Shown: piece after piece, positions 8,322 through 17,765 of the stretch
Layout: each line of letters starts with the position of its first letter
How positions within the stretch are numbered: position 1 is the first letter of the stretch
Assembly (NCBI RefSeq): GCF_900142895.1
Contig: NZ_LT670847.1
Coordinates: 868,001 to 932,000, forward strand
From: Vreelandella subglaciescola
GTDB lineage: Bacteria; Pseudomonadota; Gammaproteobacteria; Pseudomonadales; Halomonadaceae
DNA: 64,000 bases
Direction of reading: 5' to 3'
Notes under the pieces: generated by a model
What the model saw: only the letters and a program-made list of their open reading frames with translations
Databases searched by the model: none
Told to the model about the DNA's origin: nothing
Position numbers and translations under genes: made by a program

Positions 8322-10715
8322 TTATTTATCGCCACGCGCTTTTAACAGCGCCGCGCCTAGCGCGCCCATGGATTCAGGGGCGTTTTGTGCGCCTTTTGAT
8401 GAGCTCTTATTCGAACCTTGCTGACTGCGGCGCGACCTGACCGCCGGTTTGTCGCTAGCAGCGTCGGCGCCCGTATCCGTGTCGGGCTGATCGTCCAGGC
8501 GCATGGAAAGCCCGATGCGCTTGCGCGGGATATCCACGCTCATGACCTTGACGCTGGTGATATCGCCGGCCTTGACCACGCTGCGCGGGTCTTCCACAAA
8601 GCGGTTCGCCAGTGCCGAAATATGCACCAGGCCATCCTGATGCACGCCGACGTCAACAAAGGCGCCAAAGTGGGTGACGTTGGTCACAGTGCCTTCGAGC
8701 ACCATGCCCAACTCAAGATCCTTGAGCGTTTCCACGCCCTCGCGGAACTCGGCCGCCTTGAACTCGGGGCGCGGATCGCGGCCGGGCTTATCCAGCTCGG
8801 CGAGAATATCCGTCACCGTGGGCACGCCGAAGCGGTCATCGGCGAAGTCAGCAGGGGCAAGCGCCTTGAGCGCGGCACTATCGCCGATCAGGCCTTTGAC
8901 ATCGCGCTTGCTCTGGGTGGCAATACGCTCGACCAGCGGGTAGGCCTCGGGGTGGACGGCGCTGGCGTCCAGCGGGTTGGCGCCGTTGGTGACGCGCAAA
9001 AAGCCGGCACACTGCTCGAAGGTTTTGGGCCCGAGGCGGCTCACATCCAGCAGCGCCTTGCGGCTTTTAAACGCGCCGCGCTGGTTGCGCTCGGCAACGA
9101 TGTTATCGGCCAGCGTTGACGACAGCCCCGCCACTCGTGACAGCAACGCGCTGGAGGCGGTATTGAGATCGACGCCCACGGCGTTGACGCAGTCTTCGAT
9201 CACCGCTTCCAGGCTTTTGGACAGCTGCAGCTGCGAGACATCGTGCTGGTACTGGCCCACGCCGATGGACTTGGGCTCGATCTTGACCAGCTCGGCCAGC
9301 GGGTCCTGCAGGCGCCGGCCAATAGACACCGCGCCGCGCACGGTGACGTCAAGGTCGGGCATTTCGCGGGAGGCATACTCCGAGGCCGAATACACCGAAG
9401 CGCCGGCCTCCGACACCATCACCTTGCTGACCCGCTGCCCGGGCGCCAGCGCCTTGACCAGCTCGCCGGCGAGCTTATCGCTCTCGCGGCTGGCGGTACC
9501 GTTGCCCACGGCAATCAGCTCGACGCCGTGCTGCTGCGCAAGGCGTACAAGCTCGGCCAGAGACTCGCGCCAGCGGTTTTGCGGCGCGTGGGGGTAAATC
9601 GTGGTGTTGGCCAGAAACTGCCCGGTGGCATCCACCACCGCTACCTTGCAGCCGGTACGCAGGCCGGGATCCAGCGCCAGCGTGACCCTGGGGCCCGCCG
9701 GCGCGGCCAGCAGCAGGTCTTTGAGGTTGGCGGCAAACACCTCGATGGCGGTAAGCTCGGCCTGCTCGCGCAGGCGGCCCAACAGCTCGGTTTCAAGCGC
9801 GGTATACAGCTTGACTCGCCACGTCCAGCGCACCACTTCGGTGAGCCACCGTTTTCCAGGGCTGTCCTCAGGACGATCTCCCGCGCGGCGCGTGGCGCTT
9901 GGCGCAGCCAGCGTAATGCCAATCTGTTTGGCGATCGCCACCTGGGCAGGATGAATCGGCGCGTCGTCTTCACCGGGCAGACGGATGGCTAGGCTCAAAA
10001 CACCTTCATTGCGCCCGCGGAACATGGCCAGCGCTCTGTGCGATGGCGCCTTGGCGAGTTTTTCGTCGTGCTCGAAGTAGTCGGCAAACTTGGCGCCTTC
10101 TTCTGCCTTGCCGTCGAGTACGCGAGACGACAGCTCGCCTTCCTGCCACAGCCGCTCGCGCAGCTGGCCAATCAACTCGGGGTCTTCGGCAAAGCGCTCC
10201 ATCAAGATCTGCTTGGCGCCGTCAAGGGCGGCCTTGGCGTCGTCAATCGCGGGGGTATCGCCGTCGGCGGCGCGCAGGTAGCTTTGCGCTTCACTCTCGG
10301 GATCAAGGTCGGGGTTGCCCAGCAGCGCATCGGCCAGCGGCTCGAGGCCGGCTTCGCGGGCAATTTGTGCCTTGGTGCGGCGCTTTTTCTTGAACGGGCG
10401 GTACAGATCCTCAAGGCGCTGTTTGGTGTCCGCCGCGCTGAGGCTGGCGCTCAGCTCGGGGCTCAGCTTGCCCTGTTCGTCAATCGCGGCAATCACCGCC
10501 ACGCGGCGTTCTTCGAGTTCGCGCAGGTAGCGCAGGCGTTCGTCCAACAGGCGCAGCTGCACATCGTCCAGCGCGCCAGTGACTTCTTTACGGTAGCGAG
10601 CAATAAAGGGCACGGTGGCGCCCTCGTCGAGTAACGCCACCGTTGCCGCTACCTGGGCGGTGCGAACGCTTAGCTCGTCCGCCAGGCGGTTCATAATACG
10701 CTGATTGACATCCAT
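8322..10715 (-). CDS. tex: Tex-family transcription accessory protein (S1 RNA-binding)
   Basis: A 797-residue Tex protein, a cytoplasmic nucleic-acid-binding factor conserved across bacteria and linked to transcription. The order is an N-terminal helical Tex domain (VPFIARYRKEVTG near residue 35), a YqgF/RuvC-like nuclease-fold domain (LDPGLRTGCKVAVVDATG near residue 350), helix-hairpin-helix motifs (VNAVGVDLNTAS and LGPKTFEQCAGFLR) and a C-terminal S1 domain (VTNVTHFGAFVDVGVHQDG, residues about 655-725). A Ser-, Asn- and Lys-rich tail follows. Identity to E. coli Tex is evident throughout. The first possible start is a TTG at 10724; ATG 10715 is preferred. No good Shine-Dalgarno sequence is visible. 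Confidence 0.93.
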   Translation of the reverse strand: MDVNQRIMNRLADELSVRTAQVAATVALLDEGATVPFIARYRKEVTGALDDVQLRLLDERLRYLRELEERRVAVIAAIDEQGKLSPELSASLSAADTKQRLEDLYRPFKKKRRTKAQIAREAGLEPLADALLGNPDLDPESEAQSYLRAADGDTPAIDDAKAALDGAKQILMERFAEDPELIGQLRERLWQEGELSSRVLDGKAEEGAKFADYFEHDEKLAKAPSHRALAMFRGRNEGVLSLAIRLPGEDDAPIHPAQVAIAKQIGITLAAPSATRRAGDRPEDSPGKRWLTEVVRWTWRVKLYTALETELLGRLREQAELTAIEVFAANLKDLLLAAPAGPRVTLALDPGLRTGCKVAVVDATGQFLANTTIYPHAPQNRWRESLAELVRLAQQHGVELIAVGNGTASRESDKLAGELVKALAPGQRVSKVMVSEAGASVYSASEYASREMPDLDVTVRGAVSIGRRLQDPLAELVKIEPKSIGVGQYQHDVSQLQLSKSLEAVIEDCVNAVGVDLNTASSALLSRVAGLSSTLADNIVAERNQRGAFKSRKALLDVSRLGPKTFEQCAGFLRVTNGANPLDASAVHPEAYPLVERIATQSKRDVKGLIGDSAALKALAPADFADDRFGVPTVTDILAELDKPGRDPRPEFKAAEFREGVETLKDLELGMVLEGTVTNVTHFGAFVDVGVHQDGLVHISALANRFVEDPRSVVKAGDITSVKVMSVDIPRKRIGLSMRLDDQPDTDTGADAASDKPAVRSRRSQQGSNKSSSKGAQNAPESMGALGAALLKARGDK

Positions 10716-10782
10716 ATATCGCAACTAACTCATGCAGCAATGAAGAGAGGCCACAAGGTATCACACTCGCTGATTCATCGCT

Positions 10783-11280
10783 TTACGCGGGCACAAAACG
10801 CAGCGCCGCGCCGTTGTTGCACCAGCGAAGGCCGGTAGGCTTGGGGCCATCGTCAAAAATATGCCCCTGGTGGCCGCCGCAGCGCGCGCAGTGGTACTCG
10901 GTACGCGGCCATATCATGCTGAAGTCGAGCTCGCTGAGCAGATGCCCTTCCACGTGCTTGAAAAAGCTCGGCCAGCCGGTGCCGGAGTCGTATTTCATGG
11001 CGCTTTGAAACAGCACCAGATCGCACCCCGCGCAGCGAAACTCACCGTCGCGGGTTTCCTTATCCAGCGGGCTGGAAAACGCGGCTTCCGTGCCGCTTTC
11101 GCGCAGCACGTTATAGGCTTTGTCTGACAAGCGCTCACGCCATTCGGCGTCGGAAAGCGATAGCGGCTCGATGCTTTCTGCGGCGCTCAAGTCAACGCTT
11201 GGATAACCAAACGACACGCTGGGCAGCGCGCCTACAACGCCGGTTAAACCGGCAAGTCCCAGAAAGTGGCGGCGGTTCAT
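10783..11280 (-). CDS. msrB: Exported peptide-methionine (R)-S-oxide reductase MsrB
   Basis: A 165-residue MsrB that reduces the R form of methionine sulfoxide in proteins. The zinc site is CAGC plus CARCGG. The catalytic cysteine sits in GLRWCNNGAALRF, where most MsrBs have RYCxNS. The start at 11280 follows AGGAG by eight bases; the reading frame is open for 27 more codons upstream but lacks such a signal. The N-terminus MNRRHFLGLAGLTGVVGA has a twin-arginine motif followed by a hydrophobic stretch, so Tat export to the periplasm is predicted, unlike the cytosolic E. coli MsrB. It appears monocistronic. Confidence 0.92.
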   Translation of the reverse strand: MNRRHFLGLAGLTGVVGALPSVSFGYPSVDLSAAESIEPLSLSDAEWRERLSDKAYNVLRESGTEAAFSSPLDKETRDGEFRCAGCDLVLFQSAMKYDSGTGWPSFFKHVEGHLLSELDFSMIWPRTEYHCARCGGHQGHIFDDGPKPTGLRWCNNGAALRFVPA

Positions 11281-11445
11281 GGCAAATCTCCTGTACGCTC
11301 GATAAATCCATCTAACGTTATACAGCCTATAGACGTATAAAAAACGGCGTATAACCATCACTCTTTTTATGACTACGCCCGCCGCTCAGGGTTCGCTTTT
11401 TTTGCACGTTTTTGCGCGCAAGTGCCGGCACCTTGCGGACAAAGC

Positions 11446-12324
11446 CTAATGCACCGTGGGTGACGGCGCATCGGGATTACCGTCAAGCAGCGCCTCTACG
11501 TCTGCTGCGGTATAGCGGTAGCGCGAATGGCAGAAATGGCACTGGGTATCGATCTCACCCTGCTCCTGGACAATCTCGCGCAACTCGCTGGCGCCGAGGG
11601 TCAAGAGTCCGTTGGCCATGCGCTCCCGCGAGCAGGTGCAGCCGAAATACAGCGCCTTGGGATCAAACACGCGCACGGTTTCTTCATGATAAAGCCGGTA
11701 CAGTACCTCGCGCTGCTCAAGCCCTAACAGCTCTTCGGGCTTGATGGTGTCGGCGAGCTGCACGCTGCGCTCCCAGGCGTCGACGTCCTGATTTTTCGCT
11801 TCGCTGGGCAAACGTTGCAGCAGTAGCCCGCCGGCACGTTTCTCATCAGCTTCCAGCCACAGCCGGGTAGGCAGCTGCTCGGACTGGGTAAAGTAATCTT
11901 CCAGGCAGCCGGCCAGGGTGGGATGGTCGAGTGCGACCACGCCCTGGTAGCGATTGCCGTCGCGCGGGTCGAGGGTGATCACGATCTGGCCGTTACCCAC
12001 CAGCTCGCGAAACGCCGCGGCGGACTCCGGCAGCGCGGCGTCTTCGGCCAACCGGGCAATGGCGCGTAGCTCGCCGCCGGGGTTGGACTCGGCCATCAGC
12101 AATGAGAGCGCACCCTCGCCGCGCACCTCGATGCTCAACATGCCGTCGAGCTTGACGGTGTCGGTCAACAGCGCCACCGCCGACAATAGCTCGCCCAGCA
12201 GCACGTTCACCGCGTGGGGGTAGGCATGGCGGCTGAGCACGTCGTCGTAGGCTTTTTCCAGCGTGACGATTTCGCCGCGCACGTTGGTGTTATCAAACAG
12301 GAAGCGTTGTATCTGGTCAGACAT
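11446..12324 (-). CDS. hslO: Redox-regulated chaperone Hsp33
   Basis: A 292-residue Hsp33 holdase, activated when oxidation releases zinc from its C-terminal cysteine cluster. The zinc ligands are visible as C229-x-C231 (GCTCSRER) and C262-x2-C265 (CHFCHS). The N-terminal chaperone domain begins [16 protein letters not shown]. The stretch downstream of hslR and yrfG in the same orientation reproduces the E. coli yrfG-hslR-hslO order. A weak ribosome site (AACGAG) precedes the ATG. Confidence 0.95.
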   Translation of the reverse strand: MSDQIQRFLFDNTNVRGEIVTLEKAYDDVLSRHAYPHAVNVLLGELLSAVALLTDTVKLDGMLSIEVRGEGALSLLMAESNPGGELRAIARLAEDAALPESAAAFRELVGNGQIVITLDPRDGNRYQGVVALDHPTLAGCLEDYFTQSEQLPTRLWLEADEKRAGGLLLQRLPSEAKNQDVDAWERSVQLADTIKPEELLGLEQREVLYRLYHEETVRVFDPKALYFGCTCSRERMANGLLTLGASELREIVQEQGEIDTQCHFCHSRYRYTAADVEALLDGNPDAPSPTVH

Positions 12325-12382
12325 GAAACTCGTTATCCAATTGGTAAAAGCGCGTTAACAAAAATCCACAGGGCGCGACGGA

Positions 12383-12772
12383 TTATTCGCCCTGGTTACG
12401 CTGGAAGTTCTTGATCTCGCGGCGCTGTTTTTTATCCGGCCGCTTGAGTGGGTGCTGCATGACCTGCTGGCTCAGCCGGCGCGCCTCGACCTCGCGTTCG
12501 CGGCGCTCGATGCTTTCCGGCGTTTCCGCGTAGAGTTTGCGCGCCTCGGGGGCGCCGCGGCGTTGGCCGGAGATTCCAGTCACGCGGACCTCAAACACGT
12601 CAAAGCCCTGGGGTACACGAATCAGCGCGTCCATCTCCACCAGCTTGCTGGTTTTGGCGCGTGCGCCGTCGTAGTGCACCTTGCCGCCTTCCACGGCTTT
12701 TTTGGCCAGCTGGCGGGTCTTGAAAAACCGCGCGGCCCAGAGCCATTTATCCAAGCGTACGCTATCACTCAT
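12383..12772 (-). CDS. hslR: Ribosome-associated heat-shock protein Hsp15
   Basis: A 129-residue S4-domain RNA-binding protein. The E. coli family member binds free 50S subunits carrying a nascent chain after heat shock and helps recycle them. The S4 motif occupies residues about 4-65 (VRLDKWLWAARFFKTRQLA, then GGKVHYDGARAKTSK). The C-terminal third is strongly basic and charged. AGGAGG lies seven bases from the ATG. It lies between yrfG (37 bases upstream) and hslO (58 bases downstream), probably as one operon. Confidence 0.94.
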   Translation of the reverse strand: MSDSVRLDKWLWAARFFKTRQLAKKAVEGGKVHYDGARAKTSKLVEMDALIRVPQGFDVFEVRVTGISGQRRGAPEARKLYAETPESIERREREVEARRLSQQVMQHPLKRPDKKQRREIKNFQRNQGE

Positions 12773-12809
12773 CAGCGGCCCTCCTTCTGTTATTCACTAC
12801 TGACTTCTC

Positions 12810-13493
12810 TTACTGGCTTCTCTGGCGGTTCAATACCGGCGCGTCGCCGGGGAATATCTCGGCAAAACGGTCAAGCGCGATAAACTCCTGAAGCTCTCGT
12901 TCGGGGCGCTGGCTATCCGGGCGCTTGATGCCCAGCAGGTGACGAATGCCGTAGGTTTGGGCGCTTTTCAGCACGCGCGGATTATCGTCGATGAACAGCG
13001 TGCGTGCCGGATCAAACGGCTCCTGCTCTTGCAGCGCATGCCAGAACGCCTGATCCTCCTTGGCCGCACCCACATCCTGAGATGAGACGATGGCATCAAG
13101 GTAGGGCTCAAGCCCGGTCAGCGGCAGCTTGAGCGCCAGGCTGGCACGATCGGCGTTGGTGGCCAGTATTACCCTCGGGTGAGCCTGTTTGAGCCACTGG
13201 AGAAAGTCCAGCGCGTCGCCGCGCAGGCCGATCAGGTGCTGCACTTCGCGCTTGAGCGCGACCACATCCACGTCAAGCTCGCGGCTCCAATAGGCCAGGC
13301 TGTACCAGTCAAGCGTGCCCTGCTCACCGACGATGCGCGCCTGCAGCTCGCGCTGGGAGGCCTCGTCAAGCTGGTGCAGCTCGACGTAGCGACGCGGCAA
13401 ATGCTCCAGCCAGAAATGGCTGTCAAAGTGCAAATCCAACAGCGTACCGTCCATATCCAGCAATACGGTATCGATTGTCTGCCAATCCATCAT
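12810..13493 (-). CDS. yrfG: HAD-family GMP/IMP nucleotidase YrfG
   Basis: A 227-residue haloacid dehalogenase-like phosphatase. The E. coli orthologue hydrolyses GMP and IMP. HAD motif I is LLDMDGTLLDL, motif II is ILATNADR, motif III includes the lysine of GAAKEDQAFW and motif IV is LFIDDNPRVL. The start at 13493 follows AGGAG by five bases; the frame remains open six codons further upstream. Position next to hslR-hslO and divergent nudE supports the assignment. Confidence 0.88.
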   Translation of the reverse strand: MMDWQTIDTVLLDMDGTLLDLHFDSHFWLEHLPRRYVELHQLDEASQRELQARIVGEQGTLDWYSLAYWSRELDVDVVALKREVQHLIGLRGDALDFLQWLKQAHPRVILATNADRASLALKLPLTGLEPYLDAIVSSQDVGAAKEDQAFWHALQEQEPFDPARTLFIDDNPRVLKSAQTYGIRHLLGIKRPDSQRPERELQEFIALDRFAEIFPGDAPVLNRQRSQ

Positions 13494-13623
13494 CGCCGCT
13501 CCTGTGTGCATCGATCTGTGTGCATGGGCTGTCTACGCCGGTCAGGTCAGGCGTGCTATTGTAGCCTAACGGACGTTTCTCAACGACCGCCGATCAACCT
13601 CGGATGCCAGCCACGGAGATATC

Positions 13624-14235
13624 ATGTCAGCGCACGATTCATCCGCTATCAAGCCCCCGCAAAAGCCGCAGATCCTGTCCTGTCAGCGCGTTGCCCAAAG
13701 CCGCCTGTTTAACGTCGAGGCGATCGACCTGCGTTTCTCCAACGGCGAAGAACGCCAGTTCGAACGCCTGGCCGGCAGTGGCAGCGGCGCGGTGATGATC
13801 GTCGCCATGCCCGACCCGGACAATGTGCTGCTGATCCACGAATACGCCGCGGGCTTTGAAGACTATGTACTGACGCTGCCCAAGGGGCTGATTGACCCCG
13901 GTGAAGACGCCGCCACCGCCGCCAACCGCGAGCTGATGGAAGAATGCGGCGTGGGTGCTCGGCGCATTGAGCCGCTGTGCGAGCTGTCGCTGGCGCCGAA
14001 CTACATGCGCCACCGCATGAACGTGCTGCTGGCCACCGACCTCTACGAAAAGCGCCTGCCCGGCGACGAGCCCGAACCGCTGGTGGTCGAATCCCACTCG
14101 CTCGAGGACATCGACGCCCTGCTGGCCCGGGAAGACTTCCACGAAGCCCGCGCCATTGCCGCGCTGTATATAGCCCGCGACCGGCTGCGTGCCGAGCGCG
14201 ATGCGGAAGAAACGCTATACCGGCAGGATTTTTGA
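13624..14235 (+). CDS. nudE: ADP compounds hydrolase NudE (Nudix)
   Basis: A 203-residue Nudix hydrolase of the NudE group, which cleaves ADP-ribose, NADH and diadenosine polyphosphates. The Nudix box occupies residues 88-110 and fits GX5EX7REUXEEXGU, with RELMEE as the metal-binding core. GGAG lies five bases before the ATG. It is divergent from yrfG, as nudE and yrfG are also neighbours in E. coli. Its 3' end overlaps the 3' end of thiQ by 21 bases on opposite strands. Confidence 0.92.
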   Translation: MSAHDSSAIKPPQKPQILSCQRVAQSRLFNVEAIDLRFSNGEERQFERLAGSGSGAVMIVAMPDPDNVLLIHEYAAGFEDYVLTLPKGLIDPGEDAATAANRELMEECGVGARRIEPLCELSLAPNYMRHRMNVLLATDLYEKRLPGDEPEPLVVESHSLEDIDALLAREDFHEARAIAALYIARDRLRAERDAEETLYRQDF

Positions 14236-14889
14236 GGCATCCTGTGCCACCAGCCGGCCGTCCTCTAGCTGATAGCAGCTATCCGCCAGTGCGCGGATGT
14301 CTTCCGGGTCGTGGCTGACCAGCAGCACCGCGACGCCGGCGTTCTGCTGGCGTTTCACCAGTGCCCAGAGCGCTTCGCGATTGGTGCGATCAAGGCCGCT
14401 GAACGGCTCGTCGAGCAATAGCAGGCGCGGTTGCCTCAACAGCGCACGCAGCAGGGCCACGCGCTGGCGCTGGCCGCCGGAAAGCTCGGCCGGCAGGCGG
14501 TTGTAAAGCCCGCCCAGCCCCACGTCTTCAAGCCCGTCATGAATCTGCTGGCGCTGGCCTGCCGTCAGTTTCAGGTTGGCCGCCAGCCCCGCACCGATGT
14601 TGGCCCATACGGGCAGGTGCTCAAACAGGTTGTGTTCCTGAAACACCGTGGTCATCCCTCGCTGCCAGGGCGGCTGGCTCAGCAGGTCGGCATCGTTCCA
14701 GCACAGTGCCCCGCCGCCAGGCTCAAGAAACCCCGCCAACAGATTCAACAGCGTGCTTTTGCCCGAGCCCGACGGCCCCTGAACCGCCAGACAGTGGGAA
14801 GGCGCCAGGGTAAAACTGAAGCTGAAATCCGGGGTTTCGCCCGGCGCTTTTTGCGCGTAATGAAAGCTCAGACTACGGCACGACAGCAT
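14215..14889 (-). CDS. thiQ: Thiamine ABC transporter ATP-binding protein ThiQ
   Basis: A 224-residue ABC ATPase for thiamine/TPP uptake. Walker A is GPSGSGKST, the signature is LSGGQRQR, Walker B is LLLLDEPFSGLD and the H-loop is VSHDPED. The real start is taken as ATG 14889 (MLSCRSLSFHY), which matches the family's usual length and overlaps thiP by 17 bases; the frame is open further upstream but that part is not protein-like. It is the last gene of the thi(B)PQ operon and converges on nudE. Confidence 0.92.
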   Translation of the reverse strand: MLSCRSLSFHYAQKAPGETPDFSFSFTLAPSHCLAVQGPSGSGKSTLLNLLAGFLEPGGGALCWNDADLLSQPPWQRGMTTVFQEHNLFEHLPVWANIGAGLAANLKLTAGQRQQIHDGLEDVGLGGLYNRLPAELSGGQRQRVALLRALLRQPRLLLLDEPFSGLDRTNREALWALVKRQQNAGVAVLLVSHDPEDIRALADSCYQLEDGRLVAQDASKILPV

Positions 14890-16555
14890 GGCGCGACTCC
14901 GGTGAAGGTTGGCGGTGCCAGGGGTAGCGCGGCGCGCGCCGCGTGAGCGCCGACACCACGGTAAAGGTGGCGACCACCCAGAACAGCAGCACCACGGCGG
15001 TGGCCGCGGCACTTTGCCAGCGGTAGCCGCCGAGTTCCTGATACAGCAGCATAGGCAACGTGGGCGCGGTGGGACTGCCAAACAGCGCGATGACGCTGAA
15101 GTCGCCCAGCGACAGCGTCATCGCATACGCCAGCGCCAGCCCCAGCGGGCGACGCAGCCGCGGCCAGACCAGCCAGCGAAACCGCGCCCAGCCGTGAATG
15201 CCCAGCTGTTCGGCGACCCGCCATTGCGCCAACGGCAGCGCAAGCAGTGCCCCGCGCAGTACCTGCATGGCAAACGGCAGCGCCATCAGCGCATTCACCA
15301 GCACCACCAGCGCGTAGCCGTCAAGGCCGCCGCCCAGGCTCGGGCGCAGGAGTAGAAACAGCCCCGTTCCCATCACCAGCGCCGGCAGCACTAAAATCAG
15401 CTGGCCGCTGCCTTCCATCACGCCGGCGACACCGTGCCGGCCGCGTGCCCGTAGCCAGCCGCTGCCGCCCAGTAACGCAAGCGCAAGCAGCACGGCGCCC
15501 AGGCCGGCACACAGCGCCATAACGAGGCTTCTCAGGCTGGCCGGCCAGAGCCGCTGCTGGGTCATGATATCCGGCAATCCCGCCACGCCCGCAGCCACAA
15601 CAGCGACCAGCGGCGGCAACAGCAGCAGCGCCAGCCCGCCGATGCTCAGGCTGTCGGTCAGGCGCGACAGGCCGTACATATCACGGCGGCGCCATTTGGC
15701 GGTCAGCGGCGCGGGGGCATCACCGGCTACCAGCGACGGTGTCCCGCCCTGCGCCAGCGCCACGCCCCAAAGCCCAAGGCACACGACCAGCTGAGCCAGC
15801 GCGAGCAACGCCGCGAGGGCGACGTCATTATCGAACTTCAGCGCCTGATACAGCGCCACTTCCAGGGTACTGCTGCCCGGCCCGCCGCCCAGAGTCATCA
15901 CAATAGCAAAACTGGTAAAGCACAGCGTGAAGACCAGCGCGGCCAGCTGCGGCAGCACACGGCGAATGGCCGGCCATTCCAGCGTGCGCCAGATAGCCCC
16001 GCGGGAAAGTCCCAGCTGGGCGGTTAGCCGCCAATGGGCGTCCGGGCTGCGCTCAAGCGCTTGCAGCATCAGTCGTGCCGCCAGTGGCAGGTTGTAAAAT
16101 ACGTGCGCCAGCACAATGCCCGAAAGCCCGTATAAATAGCCCGATGGCGAGCCAGTCAGCCATTTCCAAAGCGGCGCGGCCACGCCTTGCCGCCCATGCA
16201 CGGCGACGAGGCCAAACAGCGCAATCAACGTGGGAATGACCAGTGAAAGCTCCATCACCCGCAGCAAAAAGCCACGCCCCCAAAAGCGCGGGCGGCGCGC
16301 CAGCGCGATGGCCACCGGCACTCCCAGCCCGACTGAAAACAGCGTCGAAAGGCCGGCCTGCCACAGCGTAAAACGCAGCACGCCGGCCAGATACGGCTCT
16401 TGCCACAGCTGCGCAACGTCCAGGCCGGGCGCCTGCCAGAGCAGCGCACCCAAGCTGCCAAGCCCCAGCCCCATGACCAGCACAAACGCGACCAGCCCGC
16501 CCAGCAGCGGCACGCGTCCGAGCGGGCGCGCGCTTAACTGCTGGCGTTGAGCCAT
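14873..16555 (-). CDS. thiP: Thiamine ABC transporter permease ThiP
   Basis: A 560-residue fused double permease with about 12 membrane helices and two binding-protein-dependent transport modules. EAA-type loops are visible as AQLGLSRGAIWRTLEWPAI and AEQLGIHGWARFRWLVWP. It starts 22 bases inside the 3' end of a thiB fragment, the normal overlap in a thiBPQ operon, and overlaps thiQ at its own end. Because the upstream thiB here is only a 3' fragment joined to an island, the native thiB promoter no longer reads directly into thiPQ. The complete ThiB-encoding gene is 12.7 kb away. Confidence 0.93.
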   Translation of the reverse strand: MAQRQQLSARPLGRVPLLGGLVAFVLVMGLGLGSLGALLWQAPGLDVAQLWQEPYLAGVLRFTLWQAGLSTLFSVGLGVPVAIALARRPRFWGRGFLLRVMELSLVIPTLIALFGLVAVHGRQGVAAPLWKWLTGSPSGYLYGLSGIVLAHVFYNLPLAARLMLQALERSPDAHWRLTAQLGLSRGAIWRTLEWPAIRRVLPQLAALVFTLCFTSFAIVMTLGGGPGSSTLEVALYQALKFDNDVALAALLALAQLVVCLGLWGVALAQGGTPSLVAGDAPAPLTAKWRRRDMYGLSRLTDSLSIGGLALLLLPPLVAVVAAGVAGLPDIMTQQRLWPASLRSLVMALCAGLGAVLLALALLGGSGWLRARGRHGVAGVMEGSGQLILVLPALVMGTGLFLLLRPSLGGGLDGYALVVLVNALMALPFAMQVLRGALLALPLAQWRVAEQLGIHGWARFRWLVWPRLRRPLGLALAYAMTLSLGDFSVIALFGSPTAPTLPMLLYQELGGYRWQSAAATAVVLLFWVVATFTVVSALTRRAPRYPWHRQPSPESRHAVVP

Positions 16556-16877
16556 TCACGGATCCATTCGCGGCGGTGTTCCTGCACCTCATCGGGGCTG
16601 AAGGTAAAGCCGTCAGGGTCGATCAGGCGGTCAAACGCCGGCGGCAGTTCGTCGTCAAGTTCAATGGCGGGATACATCACGTTGCCCAGCGGAATATGGC
16701 GCTGAAAATCGGGCGTCAGCATGAATTGCATAAATGCCCGGGCAAGTTCGGGGTTCTCCGCATTGCGGGTGATCGCGGCGGTTTCCACTTGCAGGTAGTG
16801 GCCTTCCGCAAATTCGGCGGCCTGATAGCGGTCGGTGTCTTCTACCGCCATGTGATACGCCGGCGAGGTGCTGTACG
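16500..16877. repeat. Left copy of a 378-bp thiB/thiP direct repeat bounding the island
   Basis: This segment (start of thiP plus the last ~340 bases of thiB) recurs in the same orientation at 29163-29540, with a constant offset of 12663 bases and no indels. About 14 substitutions fall in the 317 bases after 16560 and a few more before, so identity is about 95%. Homology stops abruptly after CTGTACG at 16877. The two copies enclose the cytochrome-oxidase island. Confidence 0.9.
16534..16877 (-). pseudogene. thiB: thiB 3' fragment (truncated thiamine-binding protein)
   Basis: This encodes the last ~114 residues of the periplasmic thiamine-binding protein, ending EWLNASS, and overlaps the thiP start by 22 bases. 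Upstream of 16877 the sequence changes to unrelated DNA, so the signal peptide and the first two-thirds are missing. Over the shared part it differs from the complete thiB at 29197-30216 by one amino acid (Asp for Ala after LTP) plus many silent changes. It should be non-functional but keeps the thiP translation start intact. Confidence 0.93.
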
Positions 16878-16961
16878 CGCGTGCACAACCATCAACATAA
16901 TGGCGCCGGCAGCCAGCACGCCAAAGAGTTCTTTCGGGGTTGTGGTGTCCTGATGATACAT
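16878..16961 (-). pseudogene. Truncated 28-codon ORF at the island edge
   Basis: An ATG at 16961 opens a frame beginning MYHQDTTTPKELFGVLAAGA and continuing with a hydrophobic stretch (IMLMVVHA). It runs without a stop into the thiB fragment, so its 3' end has been lost at the island junction. It follows sco by about 100 bases in the same direction. I do not recognise it; it could be the start of a small membrane protein of the oxidase cluster. Confidence 0.4.
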
Positions 16962-17057
16962 AGTGTCTGTTCCGGCGAGTGTATTGTCAGCCGGGCAGTT
17001 TAAGCGAGCGCCGCCAGAATGTCAGTGTAACCTTGGCAGAACTGCCCCCGGACCGGA

Positions 17058-17723
17058 TCAGGAACGGGCGTTTTCGCGATTGGCTTTTGCCCATTCATAA
17101 ATGCGCTCGAAAGCGTCAGCCATTTCCTCCGGATGATGGGGTGACTGGATCAGCGCCGCCAACTCGCCATCCGGATTCAATAAGGCAAAGTGTCCGCTAT
17201 GGTCGACCAGCAGTTCACCGTCCACCTCGCGTTGCGTGAAGACCGCACTCAGGCTTTTAGCCAGTTCCCGCAGTGTTTCCAGATCCCCGGTCAGGCCGTG
17301 AAAGTTCTCACCAAAGAAGGCGGTATAGTCCTTGAGCTGGTCCGGCGTGTCATGTTCTGGGTCAGCGCTGATCAGCAGATAGTCTGGCTGCGGCAGTTCA
17401 TTCGACAGTAGCTTATTGGTACGCTGAAGATTGGCCATGGCAGTCGGACACACATCCGGACAGTTGGTGTAGCCCACAAACGCAAAGGTCCATCGGCCCC
17501 GGAGGCTTTCCCGGGTAACGGTTTCCCCGTTTTCGTCGGTCAGCGTGAACTCTGCCAGGGGTCGTGGCTGGTCATAGACATAGGTGTTCATTTCGGCAAG
17601 ATCCGGAGCAGATTGCGGCTCCCCGCCATCCACCAAAAAAACCTGCCGGCCCACCACCAGGCCAAAGATCAGAATTACGAGAAGTAGAAGAGCAACCAAC
17701 GTTACCTGTACTGAACGATTCAT
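17058..17723 (-). CDS. SCO1/SenC/PrrC copper chaperone
   Basis: A 221-residue SCO-family protein that delivers copper to the CuA centre of cytochrome c oxidase subunit II. One N-terminal membrane anchor spans residues about 8-28. The thioredoxin-like domain follows, with the copper/redox motif NCPDVCP near residue 88 and the copper-ligand histidine in DHSGHF near residue 170. GGAG lies just before the ATG. It is the last intact gene of the oxidase cluster on this strand, 42 bases after ctaB. Codon use is less G+C-rich than in the flanking core genes. Confidence 0.92.
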   Translation of the reverse strand: MNRSVQVTLVALLLLVILIFGLVVGRQVFLVDGGEPQSAPDLAEMNTYVYDQPRPLAEFTLTDENGETVTRESLRGRWTFAFVGYTNCPDVCPTAMANLQRTNKLLSNELPQPDYLLISADPEHDTPDQLKDYTAFFGENFHGLTGDLETLRELAKSLSAVFTQREVDGELLVDHSGHFALLNPDGELAALIQSPHHPEEMADAFERIYEWAKANRENARS

Positions 17724-17765
17724 CCTAGCTCCACTCAGCAGACTCCAAAGTATCCCGGCACCCAG

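Noticed and set aside
14890..15081. Upstream extension of thiQ to a 288-codon frame
   Set aside because: The extra N-terminus is antisense-like Arg/Cys/Pro-rich sequence inside thiP; the ATG at 14889 fits ThiQ length.
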